The notes: generated by a model from the sequence alone, not told the origin. 18,324 bases of DNA from an uncultured Clostridia bacterium (GCA_946187475.1 CAMHRJ010000009.1:1-18324); one strand, 5' to 3'; shown: positions 1-7,124, counted from the stretch's first letter. Numbers and translations: made by a program.

Positions 1-1698
1 AGCGGAGCCGAGAATGATACCCACAGCCAGAGGCGCGATGACGGCCATCAGGCCGGGCACCAGCATCTCGTGCAGGGCGGCAGTGGTGGAGATGGAAACG
101 CAGGTCTTGTAGTCGGGCTTCGCGGTGCCTTCCATGACGCCGGGGATGGTGCGGAACTGACGGCGGACTTCCTCGATCATCTTGTAGGCGGCCTTGGACA
201 CGGAGTCCATGGTCATGGCCGAGAAAACGAAGGGCAGCATGCCGCCGATCAGCAGGCCGATGACGACCTTGTAGTCGGTGAGCGCCACGTCTGCAGCGGT
301 CAGGCCGGTGGCCTGGGTGAAGCTGACGAACAGCGCCAGGGCGGTCAGAGCGGCGGAGCCGATGGCGAAGCCCTTGCCCATGGCAGCGGTGGTGTTGCCG
401 ACGGCGTCCAGCTTGTCGGTGATCTCACGGACGGAGTGGTCCAGACCGCTCATCTCGGCGATGCCGCCGGCGTTGTCGGCGATGGGGCCGTAAGCGTCAA
501 CGGCGACGGTGATGCCGGTGGTGCTCAGCATGCCGACAGCGGCCAGAGCAATGCCGTACAGGCCGGAGCACTTGTAGGCAATCAGGATGGCGACGCAGAT
601 CAGAATGACGGGAACCCAGGTGGACATCATGCCCACGGCCACACCGGAGATGATGGTGGTGGCGGAGCCGGTCTCAGACTGCTGGGCGATCTTCTTGACG
701 AACTTGTAGTCGCCGGAGGTGTAGATCTCGGTGATGATGCCGATGACCAGGCCCACGGCCAGGCCGGCGATGATGGCCCAGGCGGGAGCAAAGGTCTTGA
801 GCATGACCTTGCTGAGAATCAGAGAGCAGATGACCACCAGAGCGGCGGACACGTAGGAGCCCATCTTCAAAGCCTTGTGGGGGTTAGCCCCCTCAGAGCC
901 GCGGACAAAGAAGGTGGCAATCACGCTGGCGAGGATGCCGACAGCGGCGATGACCAGCGGGAAGACGGTCTGGTTCACAGCGGCGCTGACAGCGCCCAGG
1001 GTCATGGCGGAGATGATGGCGCCCACATAGGACTCGAAGAGGTCGGCGCCCATGCCGGCCACGTCGCCCACGTTGTCGCCCACGTTGTCGGCGATGACGG
1101 CGGGGTTGCGGGGGTCATCCTCAGGGATGCCGGCCTCGACCTTGCCCACCAGGTCAGCGCCCACGTCAGCGGCCTTGGTGTAGATGCCGCCGCCCACACG
1201 GGCGAACAGTGCGATGGAACTGGCGCCCAGGGAGAAGCCGAAGAGCACCTGGGTGTCCTTGGTGATGATATAGAGAACGCTGGCGCCCAGCAGGCCCAGG
1301 CCCACCACGCACATGCCCATGACGGAGCCGCCGGAGAAGGCGACCGCCAGAGCCTTGTTCATGCCGCCGGTGCGGGCGGCGTTGGCGGTGCGGACGTTGG
1401 CCTTGGTAGCCACGTTCATGCCGATGTAACCGGCCAGGATGGAGAACAGCGCGCCGCACAGGAAACATACGGCGGTGATCCAGCTCTTCATCACGAGACC
1501 GATCAGCAGGAACAATACGACGATGAAAATGACGAGGATACGATACTCGGCAAACAGGAATGCACGGGCGCCTTCGTTGATGGCGGAGGCAATCTCACGC
1601 ATACGCTCTGTTCCCGGGTCAGCCTTGGAGACGTAAGCCGTCTTGTAGGCTGCGAACAGCAGTGCGACCACTGCCAGGATGGGTGCCAGATAAATCAT
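1..1698 (-). CDS. hppA: K+-dependent, Na+-type membrane pyrophosphatase (3' end off window)
   Basis: Integral membrane pump that couples hydrolysis of pyrophosphate to ion export. 566 residues are visible, starting MIYLAPILAVVALLF. The family is usually about 670-720 residues, so roughly the last 100 or more lie beyond the left edge. The frame is open to the edge on the minus strand. Catalytic motifs are intact: GGGIYTKAADVGADLVGKVE (169-188) and DNVGDNVGD (204-212). DLFES (219-223) has the helix-6 glutamate position typical of Na+-pumping types. GNTTAAMGKG (434-443) has alanine at 438 where K+-independent enzymes carry lysine, so K+ dependence is expected. The start at 1698 is chosen because AGGAG lies 11 bases upstream. 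It has its own promoter, leader hairpin and AT-rich upstream region. Family assignment is secure; ion specificity is inferred from two residues. Confidence 0.96.
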   Translation of the reverse strand, partial: MIYLAPILAVVALLFAAYKTAYVSKADPGTERMREIASAINEGARAFLFAEYRILVIFIVVLFLLIGLVMKSWITAVCFLCGALFSILAGYIGMNVATKANVRTANAARTGGMNKALAVAFSGGSVMGMCVVGLGLLGASVLYIITKDTQVLFGFSLGASSIALFARVGGGIYTKAADVGADLVGKVEAGIPEDDPRNPAVIADNVGDNVGDVAGMGADLFESYVGAIISAMTLGAVSAAVNQTVFPLVIAAVGILASVIATFFVRGSEGANPHKALKMGSYVSAALVVICSLILSKVMLKTFAPAWAIIAGLAVGLVIGIITEIYTSGDYKFVKKIAQQSETGSATTIISGVAVGMMSTWVPVILICVAILIAYKCSGLYGIALAAVGMLSTTGITVAVDAYGPIADNAGGIAEMSGLDHSVREITDKLDAVGNTTAAMGKGFAIGSAALTALALFVSFTQATGLTAADVALTDYKVVIGLLIGGMLPFVFSAMTMDSVSKAAYKMIEEVRRQFRTIPGVMEGTAKPDYKTCVSISTTAALHEMLVPGLMAVIAPLAVGIILGSA

Positions 1699-1736
1699 GG
1701 TCTTCTTCACTCCTAATCTAATGCTCTATCTCTTGC

Positions 1737-1756
1737 GGCAGCTCCGGAGAGCTGCC
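1737..1756 (-). other. Stable 5'-leader stem-loop of hppA mRNA
   Basis: A perfect 8-bp inverted repeat, GGCAGCTC/GAGCTGCC, encloses four bases. In the minus-strand transcript the loop reads UCCG closed by C-G, a UNCG-type tetraloop and so unusually stable. It begins about 8-10 nt after the predicted hppA transcription start and is followed by GCAAGAG rather than a U-run, so it is not a terminator. By analogy with other 5' stem-loops it may protect the mRNA from 5' decay; that role is inference. Confidence 0.6.
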
Positions 1757-1770
1757 CTATCCGACTACTT

Positions 1771-1799
1771 ATGATATACCGAAATGGCCGGAATTGCAA
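1771..1799 (-). promoter_or_regulatory. Predicted sigma-A promoter of hppA
   Basis: On the minus strand TTGCAA (1799-1794) and TATCAT (1776-1771) are separated by exactly 17 bases, giving a start near 1765 and a leader of about 65 nt. An A-tract (AAAAAAAGAA on the minus strand, near 1801-1810) lies directly upstream of the -35 box and resembles an UP element, consistent with strong expression. Confidence 0.65.
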
Positions 1800-1963
1800 T
1801 TCTTTTTTTGTGGAATACCCATTAATTTTATGAAAAGAAGATTGTCTTTTTTGTGACATTTTTCAGTCGGAAAACGATTTTTCATTTTCGTTTAAAAATT
1901 TGAATACAAGCAAAAACAAATTCCCGGTTTCCTTCCGAAAATTCAACCCGGGCGGGATAGATT
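1800..1963. other. AT-rich intergenic stretch upstream of the hppA promoter
   Basis: No gene is visible here; with its flanks this is part of a 306-base gap between hppA and the upstream dehydrogenase gene. It is much more AT-rich than its neighbours. Two near-identical tracts, TCTTTTTTTGTG (1801-1812) and TCTTTTTTGTG (1845-1855), lie about four helical turns apart, which suggests phased curvature or UP-type elements. An imperfect inverted repeat built on CCCGG/CCGGG lies at about 1923-1952. No second promoter is convincing. Confidence 0.4.
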
Positions 1964-1995
1964 AAAAAAAACACCGGCAGCCGAGGCTGCCGGTG
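1964..1995 (-). terminator. Intrinsic terminator of the glycerol-1-phosphate dehydrogenase gene
   Basis: The 11-bp perfect stem CACCGGCAGCC/GGCTGCCGGTG (1972-1982 with 1985-1995) has only two bases between its arms, so the innermost pair probably opens. It is followed on the minus strand by eight T residues. It begins 9 bases past the stop of the upstream gene and isolates that gene from hppA. Confidence 0.9.
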
Positions 1996-2004
1996 AAAAT
2001 GCGA

Positions 2005-3246
2005 TTATTCGAAGTCGAGCACGCGCTCCATGCGCACCAGCGTGAGGCGGTTGCGGATGGCAGCGGAGATGTGGAGCATCTCGTCGCCCAGGGCGGGATC
2101 GATGCCAATGTGCTCCGGCAGGTACTTGGCGTTGATGGCCTTGTACAGAGCCTCCATCTCCTCCACGGGCGGGATGGTGTTGATGAGCTCAACGATCTCA
2201 TCCCAGTGGTCCACGATGTTCTGGGGGTCGAAGGTGCCCAGCACGTCGTTCTCGTTCTCCTTGACGATGCCGTCGGCCAGACGCTCGCCGAACTTCTCCG
2301 TGATCCACTCGCGGGTCAGAGGCTCGAACTTCTTGGCCTTGGGGGTCTTCTTTGCCAGACGGTGATACTCCTTGCAGCAGGCGAAGGTGCCGACGCCCAC
2401 GCACTCGCCGTGGATGCCCTCGGCGTTCTCGAAGCGCGGAGGCTTCATCTCCACCAGGTGGGCCATCAGGTGCTCAGCGCCGGAGGCCGCGCGGGAGTGG
2501 TGCAGCAGCTGCATGGTGAGGCCGGACTCCATCTGGGCCATGGTCATGGCCTCGTGGTCGGGCTCGCCGCCGGCGGCCCAGTCGTCCGCGGCCTTGCGCA
2601 TGATCTGCAGCGCATGGGCAGAGAGGTCGGCCACCATGGGGCAGAAATACTCGCCGTCCACGATGTGGGAAATCTTCCAGTCCACCAGAGAAATGTACTT
2701 GGAGAGAATGTCGTTCACGCCGCTGGCCACCAGACGCTTGGGCGCGCCCTTGATGATGTCCAGGTCGGCCACCACCAGAACCGGAGCCACCATGGGGATG
2801 GACTTCTTCTGGCCTTCCAGAATGACGGAGCAGATGTCGGCGGTGAAGCCGTCGGAGCTGGCCAGCGTGGGCACGGCCACGAAGGGGATGCCCAGCTTGT
2901 AGGCGGGATAGCGGCCGAAGTCCATGATGGTGCCGGCGCCGTAGGCCACGATGACCTCGATGTTGTCCAGCTGCTTCATCATATCCTCGATGAGGACGTC
3001 CTCGCTGCGCAGGCCCTGGCCCGGGAGCACGATCTCCTGGTCGGCCTTCACATGCTTGCCCTCGGTCAGGGCGTAAATGTTGCTGTCATAAACGACGGCG
3101 CGGCGCTTACCGGCCAGGCCCACCGCCTCCATATACTCCTCGAACTTCGCCGTGGCGCCGTATTCCACGACCACCATCTTGGTTTCCAGCGAATGCTCGC
3201 GGCCGCAGACGCACTTGCCCACGTATTTGGAGCAATCCATAATCAT
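2005..3246 (-). CDS. sn-glycerol-1-phosphate dehydrogenase family protein (AraM/EgsA-like)
   Basis: A 413-residue member of the iron-containing alcohol dehydrogenase superfamily, closest in appearance to the AraM/EgsA branch. That branch reduces dihydroxyacetone phosphate with NAD(P)H to sn-glycerol 1-phosphate. Visible features: a Cys/His-containing N-terminal motif CVCGREH (12-18); the nucleotide-binding turn GAGTIMDFGRYPAYKLGIP (103-121); PTLASSDGF (126-134); and probable metal ligands D179 (SGVNDILSKY), H259 (SGAEHLMAH) and H279 (HGECVGVG). The first of two close ATGs is preferred: GGAGG sits 9 bases before it, against 15 for the second. The gene looks monocistronic. In Bacillus the product feeds heptaprenylglyceryl phosphate synthesis; no partner prenyltransferase is in this window, so the physiological role is inferred. 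Another polyol-phosphate substrate is possible. Confidence 0.88.
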   Translation of the reverse strand: MIMDCSKYVGKCVCGREHSLETKMVVVEYGATAKFEEYMEAVGLAGKRRAVVYDSNIYALTEGKHVKADQEIVLPGQGLRSEDVLIEDMMKQLDNIEVIVAYGAGTIMDFGRYPAYKLGIPFVAVPTLASSDGFTADICSVILEGQKKSIPMVAPVLVVADLDIIKGAPKRLVASGVNDILSKYISLVDWKISHIVDGEYFCPMVADLSAHALQIMRKAADDWAAGGEPDHEAMTMAQMESGLTMQLLHHSRAASGAEHLMAHLVEMKPPRFENAEGIHGECVGVGTFACCKEYHRLAKKTPKAKKFEPLTREWITEKFGERLADGIVKENENDVLGTFDPQNIVDHWDEIVELINTIPPVEEMEALYKAINAKYLPEHIGIDPALGDEMLHISAAIRNRLTLVRMERVLDFE

Positions 3247-3290
3247 AATGTGTTCCCTCCATTTTTCATTTTTTGCTTTGGATAGATACC

Positions 3291-3319
3291 ATTATACACC
3301 AGATCATCCGGGACGAAAA
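3291..3319 (-). promoter_or_regulatory. Possible promoter of the glycerol-1-phosphate dehydrogenase gene
   Basis: A perfect TATAAT (3296-3291, minus strand) lies about 45 bases before the start codon. The -35 box at 17-bp spacing reads TTTTCG, a poor match, so an activator may be needed or the assignment may be wrong. Confidence 0.4.
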
Positions 3320-3378
3320 GGGGGAAATTCATAAAAAATCGAGTTTTAGGATGTAAAAATGAATGGATCCATCCGAGC

Positions 3379-3490
3379 GTGGAGAGTTGAGCGTGAAGAG
3401 TGAAGTTGTTGTGTCGCTCCGCGACCTATTAAAAACGTGCCATACTTTTCATTTGTGAAACTCCACTCTCCACTCTTCACTCTACACTCT
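3379..3490. repeat. Inverted heptamer arrays flanking a small hairpin
   Basis: Left arm 3379-3407 is built of loose heptamers (GTGGAGA, GTTGAGC, GTGAAGA, GTGAAGT). The right arm, about 3462-3490, reads on the minus strand as GAGTGTA, GAGTGAA, GAGTGGA, GAGTGGA. By eye about 23 of 29 aligned positions match, so the arms could fold into a long imperfect hairpin. Between them lies a 5-bp hairpin, GTCGC-TCC-GCGAC (3413-3425). A perfect palindrome, ATGGATCCAT (3363-3372), sits just outside. The next gene ends in a similar GAAGAGTGAAAG. No coding potential is seen. It looks like a small repeat element; mobility is not demonstrated, and no U-run makes it a classical terminator. Confidence 0.6.
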
Positions 3491-3516
3491 TGCATTCGCC
3501 GAATCCAACGTTCCTT

Positions 3517-4389
3517 TCACTCTTCTCTCGTCCATGCCTGGACGAAGCGGATGAAGGCCTGCACCAGAGGCGGCGCCGCCTTCCGGTCCGGGATGGCGAT
3601 GGCGATGGTGCGGTGGGCCGGCGGGTCCAGCTCCCGGATGACCACATCGTGGTTGTCGCTCTGGAGCACCAGCTCGTGGGTGATACAGATGCCGAGGCCG
3701 CTCTCCGTCATGGAGATCAGGGCGTAGTCATCGGCGGTCTGGAAGCGGATGTCCGGCGTGACGCCCTGGCTGGTCAGATAGCGCTGGGCGTCCCGGTTGG
3801 TGCTGTCCACCAGACTCACCACCGGCTCTGCGCCGAACTGGGCGGCAGGGACCCGCTCCCGGTCCGCCATGGGGTGGCCCTGGGGCAGCACCGCCAGGAG
3901 CCGGTCCTCCTTCACGGGGATCATCTCGCACTCCAGGGCGTCGGGCAGAGACACGAAGCCGAAGTCCACCGCCCCGCTGCGGACGTAATCGTCCACCTCG
4001 GCGTAGGCGCCGTCGAAGAGCTTGAACTGGGCCTCGGGGTGGTCGGACTGGAAGGCCTTCATCATGGCAGGGAGCCAGCTGACCGCCACACTTTTAAATG
4101 TAGCGATGCGGATCACCCGCTCGCCCCGCTCTCGCTCCTCCTGCACCGTCTGCTGAAGGGCGTCGTCCGCCTGGACCACCTGCTGCACCGCCGGCCAGAC
4201 CCGGCGTCCCTCCCGGGTGAGGTGGACGCCGCCGCGATTGCGCACCAGCAGCGGAAAGCCGAACTGCTTTTCCAAAGCGTTGAGATTCTGGGTCAGGGCG
4301 CTCTGGCTCACGCCCAGGGCCTCCGCCGCCGCGGACACCGACCGGCGCTCCACGGTCTGGACAAAGGCCCGATATTGCTTCAAACTCAT
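3517..4389 (-). CDS. LysR-family transcriptional regulator, divergent from putP
   Basis: 290 residues, the normal LysR length. The N-terminal winged helix-turn-helix is clear: RRSVSAAAEALGVSQSALTQ (about 15-34), then LEKQFGFPLLVRNRGGVHLT. The effector-binding domain fills about 90-290 and keeps the usual landmarks (VRIATFKS-like strand, DFGFVSLPD, SMTESGLGICITHE). The start at 4389 has GGAGG 6 bases upstream. The gene is transcribed away from putP, and a LysR-type T-N11-A box stands in each leader, so regulation of putP and of itself is the natural inference. The effector is unknown; proline is a guess from the neighbour. It shares the GFPLLVRxRGGV stretch with the second LysR protein near 14 kb, suggesting the same subfamily. 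No clear terminator follows it. Confidence 0.93.
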   Translation of the reverse strand: MSLKQYRAFVQTVERRSVSAAAEALGVSQSALTQNLNALEKQFGFPLLVRNRGGVHLTREGRRVWPAVQQVVQADDALQQTVQEERERGERVIRIATFKSVAVSWLPAMMKAFQSDHPEAQFKLFDGAYAEVDDYVRSGAVDFGFVSLPDALECEMIPVKEDRLLAVLPQGHPMADRERVPAAQFGAEPVVSLVDSTNRDAQRYLTSQGVTPDIRFQTADDYALISMTESGLGICITHELVLQSDNHDVVIRELDPPAHRTIAIAIPDRKAAPPLVQAFIRFVQAWTREE

Positions 4390-4405
4390 GGGATTCCTCC
4401 GATTT

Positions 4406-4424
4406 GCATAAGGTTTTCTAATGC
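4406..4424 (-). promoter_or_regulatory. LysR-type box in the regulator's own leader
   Basis: Read on the minus strand it is GCATTAGAAAACCTTATGC. The core ATTAGAAAACCTTAT has dyad arms AT-n-AG and CT-n-AT and fits T-N11-A. It lies just downstream of the predicted start site of the regulator gene and 16 bases before its ATG, a position that favours autorepression. It matches the site before putP at 15 of 19 positions. Confidence 0.55.
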
Positions 4425-4433
4425 TTTGCTGTC

Positions 4434-4462
4434 AGTATATACCAGTATTGTGCCCTTGTCAA
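4434..4462 (-). promoter_or_regulatory. Predicted promoter of the LysR gene
   Basis: On the minus strand a perfect TTGACA (4462-4457) is separated by 17 bases from TATACT (4439-4434). The start would be near 4427, just upstream of the T-N11-A box. Confidence 0.7.
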
Positions 4463-4504
4463 CGTTTTTTCTTCGTCAAAACCGAAAAAAATGTTGGTTG
4501 CAGC

Positions 4505-4533
4505 TTGACAAAAACGCTGGTTTCCAGTAAACT
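4505..4533 (+). promoter_or_regulatory. Predicted promoter of putP
   Basis: Perfect TTGACA (4505-4510), 17-base spacer, then TAAACT (4528-4533). The start would be near 4540, leaving a leader of about 67 nt that contains the second LysR-type box. Confidence 0.65.
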
Positions 4534-4559
4534 ACAGTTGTTTTTTCAGCCGCGGCATT

Positions 4560-4578
4560 GCATAAGAAAACCTAATAT
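4560..4578 (+). promoter_or_regulatory. LysR-type box in the putP leader
   Basis: GCATAAGAAAACCTAATAT on the plus strand. The core ATAAGAAAACCTAAT fits T-N11-A with the same arms and the same asymmetric AAAAC centre as the site before the LysR gene, and in the same orientation relative to its gene. It falls about 20-38 nt past the predicted putP start, so bound protein would more likely repress than activate. Confidence 0.55.
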
Positions 4579-4607
4579 AAGCCGCAAGCACAGAGGAGGC
4601 ATTCATC

Positions 4608-6089
4608 ATGAACGCAGAACTGCTGGCCATGCTTCTTTATTTCGTGGTCGTCATCGCCATCGGCGTCTATTTCTTCCTGAAGAGCCGCAATGCGGGCTCC
4701 GGTGAGAAGGACTACTTCCTGGGCGGACGCCAGATGAACGGCTGGGTCGCCGCGCTGAGCGCCGGCGCCTCGGACATGAGCGCCTGGGTGCTCATGGGTC
4801 TGCCCGGCTCCATCTATCTCTATGGCGTCGGTCAGGTCTGGATCGCCGTGGGTCTCGCCATCGGCACGATCCTGTCCTGGATCTTCGTGGCGCCGAACCT
4901 GCGCCGCTACTCCATCCGGGCCAACGACTCCATCACGATCCCGCAGTTCCTGACCAACCGGTTCCTGACCAAGAACAAGGGTCTGCAGATCGTCTCGGCC
5001 ATCGTGTTCGTGATCGCATACTGCGTCTACTCCGCATCCAGCATCTCCGCCTGCGGCACGCTGTTCAACACCGTGCTGGGCGTGGAAAAGAGCACCGCCA
5101 TGATCGTGGCTACGGTCATCATCCTGCTGTACGTGTTCCTGGGCGGCTTCAACGCCGTGTGCTGGACGGACTTCTTCCAGGGTCTGCTGATGCTGGCCGC
5201 TCTGATGCTGGCGCCCATCTTCGCCGTGTTCGCCATGAACGCTGCCGACTTCGTGGCCCCCGCCATGGAGTTGCCCGAGAACTACTACAGCCTGCTCTCC
5301 GGCGGCGGCTGGAACTGGAAGAGCCTGTCTGACATCCTCTCCGGCTTCGGCTGGGGTCTGGGCTACTTCGGCATGCCCCACATCATCATCCGCTACATCT
5401 CCATCCGCTCCGAGAAGGAGATGCGCACCAGTCAGGTGGTGGGCAGCACCTGGACCACCCTGATCCTGGCCATGTCCGCCGTGGTGGCGCTGGTGGGCCG
5501 CAAATTCCTGGGCGCCAGTCTCACGGACCAGAGTCTGGTCTTCGTGAACATCGTCCGTGCGGTCTTCCCCACCTTCATCTCCGGTGTGCTCCTGAGCGCC
5601 ATCCTGGCCGCTGCCATGAGCACCGCCGACTCCCAGCTGCTGGCCTCCAGCTCCGCCTTCGCGTCGGACATCTATAAGTCCGTCATCCGCAAGGGCGCCT
5701 CCGACAAGGAGATGCTCTGGGCCGGACGCGCGGCGGTGGCCGCCATCGCCGTGGTGGCCTACCTCATCGCCGTGAACCCCAACAGCGGCGGCATCATGGA
5801 TCTGGTCTCCAACGCCTGGGGCTTCTTCGGCGCGGCCTTCGGCCCCGTGATCCTGCTGGCCCTCTACTGGCGCCGCCTGAACTATGCCGGCGCGGTGGCC
5901 GGCGTGGTGGTGGGCTTCGCGGTGGACTTCATCTGGTTCAAGTTCCTGGCGGGCTCCACGGGTCTGTATGAGATCATCCCCGGCTTCATCTGCGGCCTCA
6001 TCGCCGCTGTGGTGGTGACCCTCTGCACGAAGGCCCCCAGCAAGGAAGTCACGGACCTGTTTGATTCCTACAAGGCCCTCACCGACTGA
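4608..6089 (+). CDS. putP: Sodium/proline symporter
   Basis: 493-residue member of the sodium:solute symporter family, the usual PutP length, with many hydrophobic helices (LeuT-type fold). It imports proline with Na+. Diagnostic segments: DYFLGGRQMNGWVAALSAG, then ASDMSAWVLMGLPGSIYLYG, whose D56, M57 and S58 correspond to the E. coli PutP D55/M56/S57 ion- and substrate-site residues. AAAMSTADSQLLASSSAF carries S338/T339, matching the E. coli Na+-site S340/T341. The start has GAGGAGG 10 bases upstream. It is transcribed alone, from a divergent LysR-linked promoter to a strong terminator. The Na+ gradient it uses could be replenished by the Na+-type pyrophosphatase at the left edge (inference). 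A related solute cannot be excluded, but the match to PutP is strong. Confidence 0.95.
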   Translation: MNAELLAMLLYFVVVIAIGVYFFLKSRNAGSGEKDYFLGGRQMNGWVAALSAGASDMSAWVLMGLPGSIYLYGVGQVWIAVGLAIGTILSWIFVAPNLRRYSIRANDSITIPQFLTNRFLTKNKGLQIVSAIVFVIAYCVYSASSISACGTLFNTVLGVEKSTAMIVATVIILLYVFLGGFNAVCWTDFFQGLLMLAALMLAPIFAVFAMNAADFVAPAMELPENYYSLLSGGGWNWKSLSDILSGFGWGLGYFGMPHIIIRYISIRSEKEMRTSQVVGSTWTTLILAMSAVVALVGRKFLGASLTDQSLVFVNIVRAVFPTFISGVLLSAILAAAMSTADSQLLASSSAFASDIYKSVIRKGASDKEMLWAGRAAVAAIAVVAYLIAVNPNSGGIMDLVSNAWGFFGAAFGPVILLALYWRRLNYAGAVAGVVVGFAVDFIWFKFLAGSTGLYEIIPGFICGLIAAVVVTLCTKAPSKEVTDLFDSYKALTD

Positions 6090-6106
6090 AATACATTGTA
6101 AAGATA

Positions 6107-6139
6107 ACCGGGACGCTGCTGGCAGCGCCCCGGTTTTTT
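6107..6139 (+). terminator. Intrinsic terminator of putP
   Basis: Stem ACCGGG-A-CGCTGC pairs with GCAGCG-C-CCCGGT across a 2-base turn, with one A/C mismatch, followed by a run of T. It starts 17 bases after the putP stop. Confidence 0.88.
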
Positions 6140-6145
6140 GGCGGG

Positions 6146-6180
6146 AAAACAAAAACGCACAGAGTGGAGTACTCTGTGCG
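6146..6180 (-). terminator. Intrinsic terminator of the UDG-acetyltransferase operon
   Basis: Perfect 10-bp stem CGCACAGAGT/ACTCTGTGCG (6156-6165 with 6171-6180) and a 5-base loop. On the minus strand it is followed by TTTTTGTTTT, while on the plus strand the tail is T-poor. It is therefore assigned to the leftward operon ending at 6312, after an AT-rich untranslated tail of about 130 nt in which I see no gene. Confidence 0.75.
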
Positions 6181-6311
6181 CTTTCGCTGTTAATGAGGAC
6201 AAAATGAAAAAGAATCGCATTGCTTCTTATGGGTTTTAAATTACCAAAGAATTATTACGGAAAAAAGAGAAGAATTATTTCAGAATTATTAAATATCGAC
6301 AATTTTTTGTC

Positions 6312-7124
6312 TTATTCCAGGAAAAGGCCCCAATTCGTGCCTTCTGGCGCCTCACCTCGCCAGGTAACCACGGGCGTTCCGCCCTGGTCCGATGGTTTGC
6401 GCAGGATGCCCTGGGCAGCGCCGAAATGGGCCAGAAGGGCCTGAATGGCAGCGTCCTCGCCATCAGGCGTCAGGAGCTCCAGCACATAGAGCTTCCCATC
6501 CCGGATTTCACAGGCGCAGCAGCCTGCGCCCACGGCAAACAGCCCGCCGCCGGAATCGGCGGAGTAACGCTGCTGCACCCGCAGCAGGGCTTCCGGCAGC
6601 AGAACATGGGGCTTCGCGCCCAGCAGGGTTTCCCGCAGGGCCTGATACTCCAGGGCCTCCAGCGGGCGGATCTCCAGCATCGGCGCCTCCGGCCGGGCAG
6701 AGAATTCCAGCTCCTGCACATAACTCACGCTGCATGCCTCCATGCGTGCCGCGTACCAGGGAAAAAGGCTCTCCTCCGCCGGACGGGTGTACAGCAGCAG
6801 CGAGCGCCGGTCGGCAAAGTCCATCATGGCCTGCAGGAGCTGCGCGGCATAGCCCCTCCCCCGCTGCGTCGGGTCCGTGGCCACGGCGTAGACATAGCCC
6901 GCCGCCTGCATGCCGGTTTCCGTCAGGAGCCAGCCGCCGGGCAGCAGATAGGCCATGGAGCAGATCACGTCGCCCTTTCGCACCACCCAGCCGGCGGACT
7001 CCGGCGGAAAGCGGTCAAAAAAGGCCTGGACCGTCTCGGGCTCGTCGCCGAAGACCTGCTCCCAGAGCCGGTGCAGCCGGGGCTGGTCGGTGTTTTCCGC
7101 CCGCTCGATCAAGATCTCATCCAT
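6312..7124 (-). CDS. GNAT-family N-acetyltransferase with C-terminal extension
   Basis: 270 residues from ATG at 7124, chosen because GGAGGTG lies 7 bases upstream; a longer frame upstream would run through the preceding gene. The N-terminal half is a GNAT fold: YVYAVATDPTQRGRGYAAQL (78-97) is motif A, with the acetyl-CoA pyrophosphate-binding signature QRGRGY (87-92), followed by LLLYTRPAEESLFPWYAARM, typical of the following strand and helix. Residues of about 140-270 form a second region with two cysteines in GAGCCACE that I cannot assign; it may be a degenerate second GNAT or SCP-like domain. The start overlaps the end of the glycosylase gene by 8 bases, so translation is probably coupled. 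The substrate (amine, protein or antibiotic) cannot be read from the sequence. Confidence 0.88.
   Translation of the reverse strand: MDEILIERAENTDQPRLHRLWEQVFGDEPETVQAFFDRFPPESAGWVVRKGDVICSMAYLLPGGWLLTETGMQAAGYVYAVATDPTQRGRGYAAQLLQAMMDFADRRSLLLYTRPAEESLFPWYAARMEACSVSYVQELEFSARPEAPMLEIRPLEALEYQALRETLLGAKPHVLLPEALLRVQQRYSADSGGGLFAVGAGCCACEIRDGKLYVLELLTPDGEDAAIQALLAHFGAAQGILRKPSDQGGTPVVTWRGEAPEGTNWGLFLE

Noticed and set aside
70..1716. Open frame of 548 codons on the plus strand opposite the pyrophosphatase gene
   Set aside because: Low-complexity Gly/Asp/His/Ala-rich product, an antisense shadow caused by GC-rich third positions; the minus-strand frame has full family motifs.
3379..3490. CRISPR-like array
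   Set aside because: Units are degenerate 7-mers in opposite orientations without spacers, and no cas genes are nearby.
4572..6152. Long minus-strand frame opposite putP
   Set aside because: His/Gln/Gly-rich antisense shadow with no ribosome site or family motif; it also crosses the putP terminator.
6204..6236. Tiny plus-strand frame of 10 codons (MKKNRIASYGF-like reading) after GAGG
   Set aside because: Too short to support, in an AT-rich untranslated tail, with no promoter and no neighbour suggesting a leader peptide.
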